Shown: piece by piece, positions 62,169-64,000 of the stretch | Layout: each line of letters begins with the position of its first letter | How positions within the stretch are numbered: position 1 is the stretch's first letter | Assembly: GCA_942491975.1 (NCBI GenBank) | Contig: CALOCY010000004.1 | Span: forward strand, 434,001-498,000 | Direction of reading: 5' to 3' | DNA from: CALOCY01 sp942491975 | GTDB lineage: Bacteria > Bacteroidota > Bacteroidia > Bacteroidales > Prolixibacteraceae | DNA: 64,000 nt | Position numbers and translations under genes: made by a program | The notes under the pieces: generated by a model | What the model was told of the DNA's origin: nothing | Databases searched by the model: none | Seen by the model: the letters and a program-made list of their open reading frames with translations, nothing else

Positions 62169-63608
62169 ATGAAACAGATGAATAAAACTAAATTTTTCAC
62201 ACAGGTAAAAGAGCTACCGGGGAGCCTGGCCGACCTGCTGACCCCTGTGGGTGTATACCTGAAAATCCGTGATAAGTACCCCCAATCGTTGTTGCTGGAG
62301 AGTAGCGACTATCATGGAAACCGAAATTCAATGTCGTACATCTGTTTTGAAGAACTGGCTTCATTTATGGTTGATAACGGGGTAGCAGAATACTGTTTGC
62401 CGGGACAGGATATGGTGAAAAAAGAGGTTGGAAAAACAGTGTTGGTCACGGAGATGCTCAATGGTTTTGTGCAATCGTTTGAATATGAAGAAGAAAAATC
62501 AACAGATACTGTGAATGGGTTATTTGGCTATACCGGTTACGATGCCGTACAATACTTTGAAGATATTCGTCTCTCCGGTTCTGCAGATAAAAGCAGTAAA
62601 ATCCCGGATATGTATTATGGATTCTACAGGTTTATCATTGCATTTAACCACTTTAAGAACCAGCTTTTTCTCATTGAAAATATTTTGCCGGGTGAAACCA
62701 GTCGTGCCGATGAAATATTCAATCTGCTGATAAACCGCAACACGGGAAACTACAAATTTTATCCATCTGAATCAGAAATATCTACCCAGGACGATCTTGA
62801 TTACAAAAAGATGGTATACAAAGGGAAAACACACTGTTACAAAGGTGATGTATTCCAGATTGTCCTTTCCCGCCGTTTTTCACAATTATTTAGTGGTGAT
62901 GAATTCAATGTATACCGGGCATTGAGAAGGATTAACCCCTCTCCGTACCTCTTCTACTTTGATTATGGCAATTACCGGATTTTTGGCTCATCACCCGAAG
63001 CCCAGCTGGTGATTGATAACGGGCGGGCAACCATCAATCCCATTGCCGGGACATTTAAACGGACCGGGAATGATGAGAAAGACCGTCAGCTGGCCGGGGA
63101 GCTAATGAAAGACACTAAAGAGAATGCCGAGCATGTGATGCTTGTAGACCTGGCACGTAATGACTTGAGCCGCAATTGTGAAGATGTGAAAGTAGATAAC
63201 TACAGGGAGATACAATACTACTCCCATGTGTTACATATGGTTTCGGAAGTATCCGGGCAACTGGCTGCCGGTATTAATGCGGTGAAAGTATATGGCGACA
63301 GCTTTCCTGCCGGGACGCTCTCCGGGGCACCCAAATACAAAGCAATGGAGCTGATTGACAGCTATGAACCCCATCTGCGTGGATATTATGGAGGGGCAAT
63401 CGGTTTCCTGGGCTTTAACGGATCGGTAAACCATGCCATAATGATACGCTCGTTTTTGAGCAGGAACAACACGCTCTTTTATCAGGCAGGCGCAGGAATT
63501 GTCTCCGAATCGAAAGAAGAAAACGAACTACAGGAGGTGAACAACAAATTGAGGGCATTGAGAAATGCCATTTTGGAAGCAAAAAATTTCAACTATGAAA
63601 CGGAATAG
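62169..63608 (+). CDS. trpE: Anthranilate synthase component I
   Basis: 479 aa. It makes anthranilate from chorismate with ammonia supplied by TrpG. The N-terminal feedback-inhibition motif LLES (42-45) that binds tryptophan in TrpE is present. Chorismate-binding catalytic signatures: PIAGTFKRTGNDEKD, LVDLARNDLSRNCEDV, FPAGTLSGAPKYKAMELI and GAGIVSESKEENELQEVNNK. The LLES motif, the Trp-rich leader upstream and the trpG just downstream favour TrpE over PabB. ATGs at 62169 and 62178 are both possible starts. Transcription is probably controlled by the attenuator at 61930-62071. Confidence 0.95.
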   Translation: MKQMNKTKFFTQVKELPGSLADLLTPVGVYLKIRDKYPQSLLLESSDYHGNRNSMSYICFEELASFMVDNGVAEYCLPGQDMVKKEVGKTVLVTEMLNGFVQSFEYEEEKSTDTVNGLFGYTGYDAVQYFEDIRLSGSADKSSKIPDMYYGFYRFIIAFNHFKNQLFLIENILPGETSRADEIFNLLINRNTGNYKFYPSESEISTQDDLDYKKMVYKGKTHCYKGDVFQIVLSRRFSQLFSGDEFNVYRALRRINPSPYLFYFDYGNYRIFGSSPEAQLVIDNGRATINPIAGTFKRTGNDEKDRQLAGELMKDTKENAEHVMLVDLARNDLSRNCEDVKVDNYREIQYYSHVLHMVSEVSGQLAAGINAVKVYGDSFPAGTLSGAPKYKAMELIDSYEPHLRGYYGGAIGFLGFNGSVNHAIMIRSFLSRNNTLFYQAGAGIVSESKEENELQEVNNKLRALRNAILEAKNFNYETE

Positions 63609-63737
63609 AAGGATGAAACGTCCATTCAATTTTTATTCAAAAATTACACAAAATAAAATGAATAAAAATTGATTTGGTGAGTTCTCCCGCTAAAGCCGGG
63701 ACAGGCAATACAGCAATTAAAATCAAAATTTATACGT

Positions 63738-64000
63738 ATGAAAATACTGGTACTCGATAATTACGATTCATTCACATATAACCTTGTGCATTATGTGAAA
63801 GAGCTGACCAATCATCAGGTAGATGTTTTTCGCAATGATAAAATATCGCTTGATGAGGTGGGCAACTATGATAAGATTATACTCTCTCCGGGGCCTGGTA
63901 TCCCTGCTGAAGCCGGAATAATGAAAAAAGTAATCCAGCGTTACGGCCCGGAGAAGTCAATCTTTGGTGTTTGTCTGGGGGTACAGGCAATTGCTGAGGT
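63738..64000 (+). CDS. trpG: Anthranilate synthase component II (glutamine amidotransferase), truncated by the window
   Basis: The first 87 codons are present and the frame runs off the window end. MKILVLDNYDSFTYNLVHYV is the class I amidotransferase N-terminus; LSPGPGIPAEAG (oxyanion loop region) and GVCLGVQAIAE (nucleophile Cys in GVCLG) follow as in TrpG/PabA. It would hydrolyse glutamine to feed ammonia to TrpE. It lies 129 bp downstream of trpE on the same strand and probably belongs to the same operon. Confidence 0.93.
   Translation, partial: MKILVLDNYDSFTYNLVHYVKELTNHQVDVFRNDKISLDEVGNYDKIILSPGPGIPAEAGIMKKVIQRYGPEKSIFGVCLGVQAIAE

Noticed and set aside
1..64000. tRNA or rRNA genes
   Set aside because: No TGG-T-loop GTTCRANYC box with CCA-type acceptor arms or rRNA-like stretch was recognised in the intergenic gaps; these are few and short.

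Overview
The window is from a member of the Bacteroidota, most likely an anaerobic or facultative Bacteroidales/Marinilabiliales-type organism. The evidence is type IX secretion (T9SS) sorting tails, BACON, cohesin, PKD and FG-GAP surface proteins, promoters of the TTG-N20-TAnnTTTG kind with little Shine-Dalgarno signal, a BioG-type biotin locus, a PNGase F family enzyme, and an [FeFe]-hydrogenase maturase gene (hydE). No species assignment is possible from the sequence alone. I saw no tRNA, rRNA, CRISPR array, transposase or complete insertion sequence.

Positions 1-5215 (minus strand) hold an envelope group: two outer-membrane beta-barrel proteins flanking a secreted WD40 protein, then an IPT/TIG plus Kelch lipoprotein. 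Positions 5413-15776 are mostly housekeeping: an M20 dipeptidase, two parts of the AmmeMemoRadiSam system (MEMO-like protein and radical SAM enzyme), hydE, htpG, a DEAD-box RNA helicase, and a GT-C-like membrane protein with a small partner. An orphan gene at 16045-16767 has the N-terminal leader seen on cargo of extracellular contractile injection systems (eCIS).

Positions 17679-23752 are a complete de novo biotin locus, bioB-bioA-bioF-bioG-bioC-bioD. BioC and BioG open and close the methyl-ester-masked pimeloyl-ACP route; BioF, BioA, BioD and BioB then make biotin. A short ORF of uncertain nature with a good upstream promoter precedes it. Positions 23905-31683 carry two exported endonuclease/exonuclease/phosphatase-family proteins, a PNGase F-like lipoprotein, uvrB, a HAD phosphatase, a small membrane protein and a LacI-family regulator.

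Positions 32346-61796 are a 29-kb run of eight genes, all on the plus strand, for exported surface proteins. Three resemble phage tail fibres (one frameshifted). The others are very large repeat proteins, most with T9SS C-terminal tails: a cadherin-like protein, a 2501-aa beta-helix/glycine-rich protein, a protein with two cohesin domains around a dockerin-like segment, a 2296-aa C39-like protease with S-layer-homology-like segments, a cohesin/BACON protein, and a protein with 14 FG-GAP repeats. Duplicated modules show that these genes exchange 3' ends.

The right edge holds the start of a tryptophan operon (trpE, trpG). It is preceded by a promoter, a 19-codon leader ORF with three consecutive Trp codons, and an 11-bp hairpin followed by eight T: a classical ribosome-mediated attenuator. 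Short palindromic (REP-like) repeats and 7-bp-periodic tandem repeats occupy many intergenic gaps.
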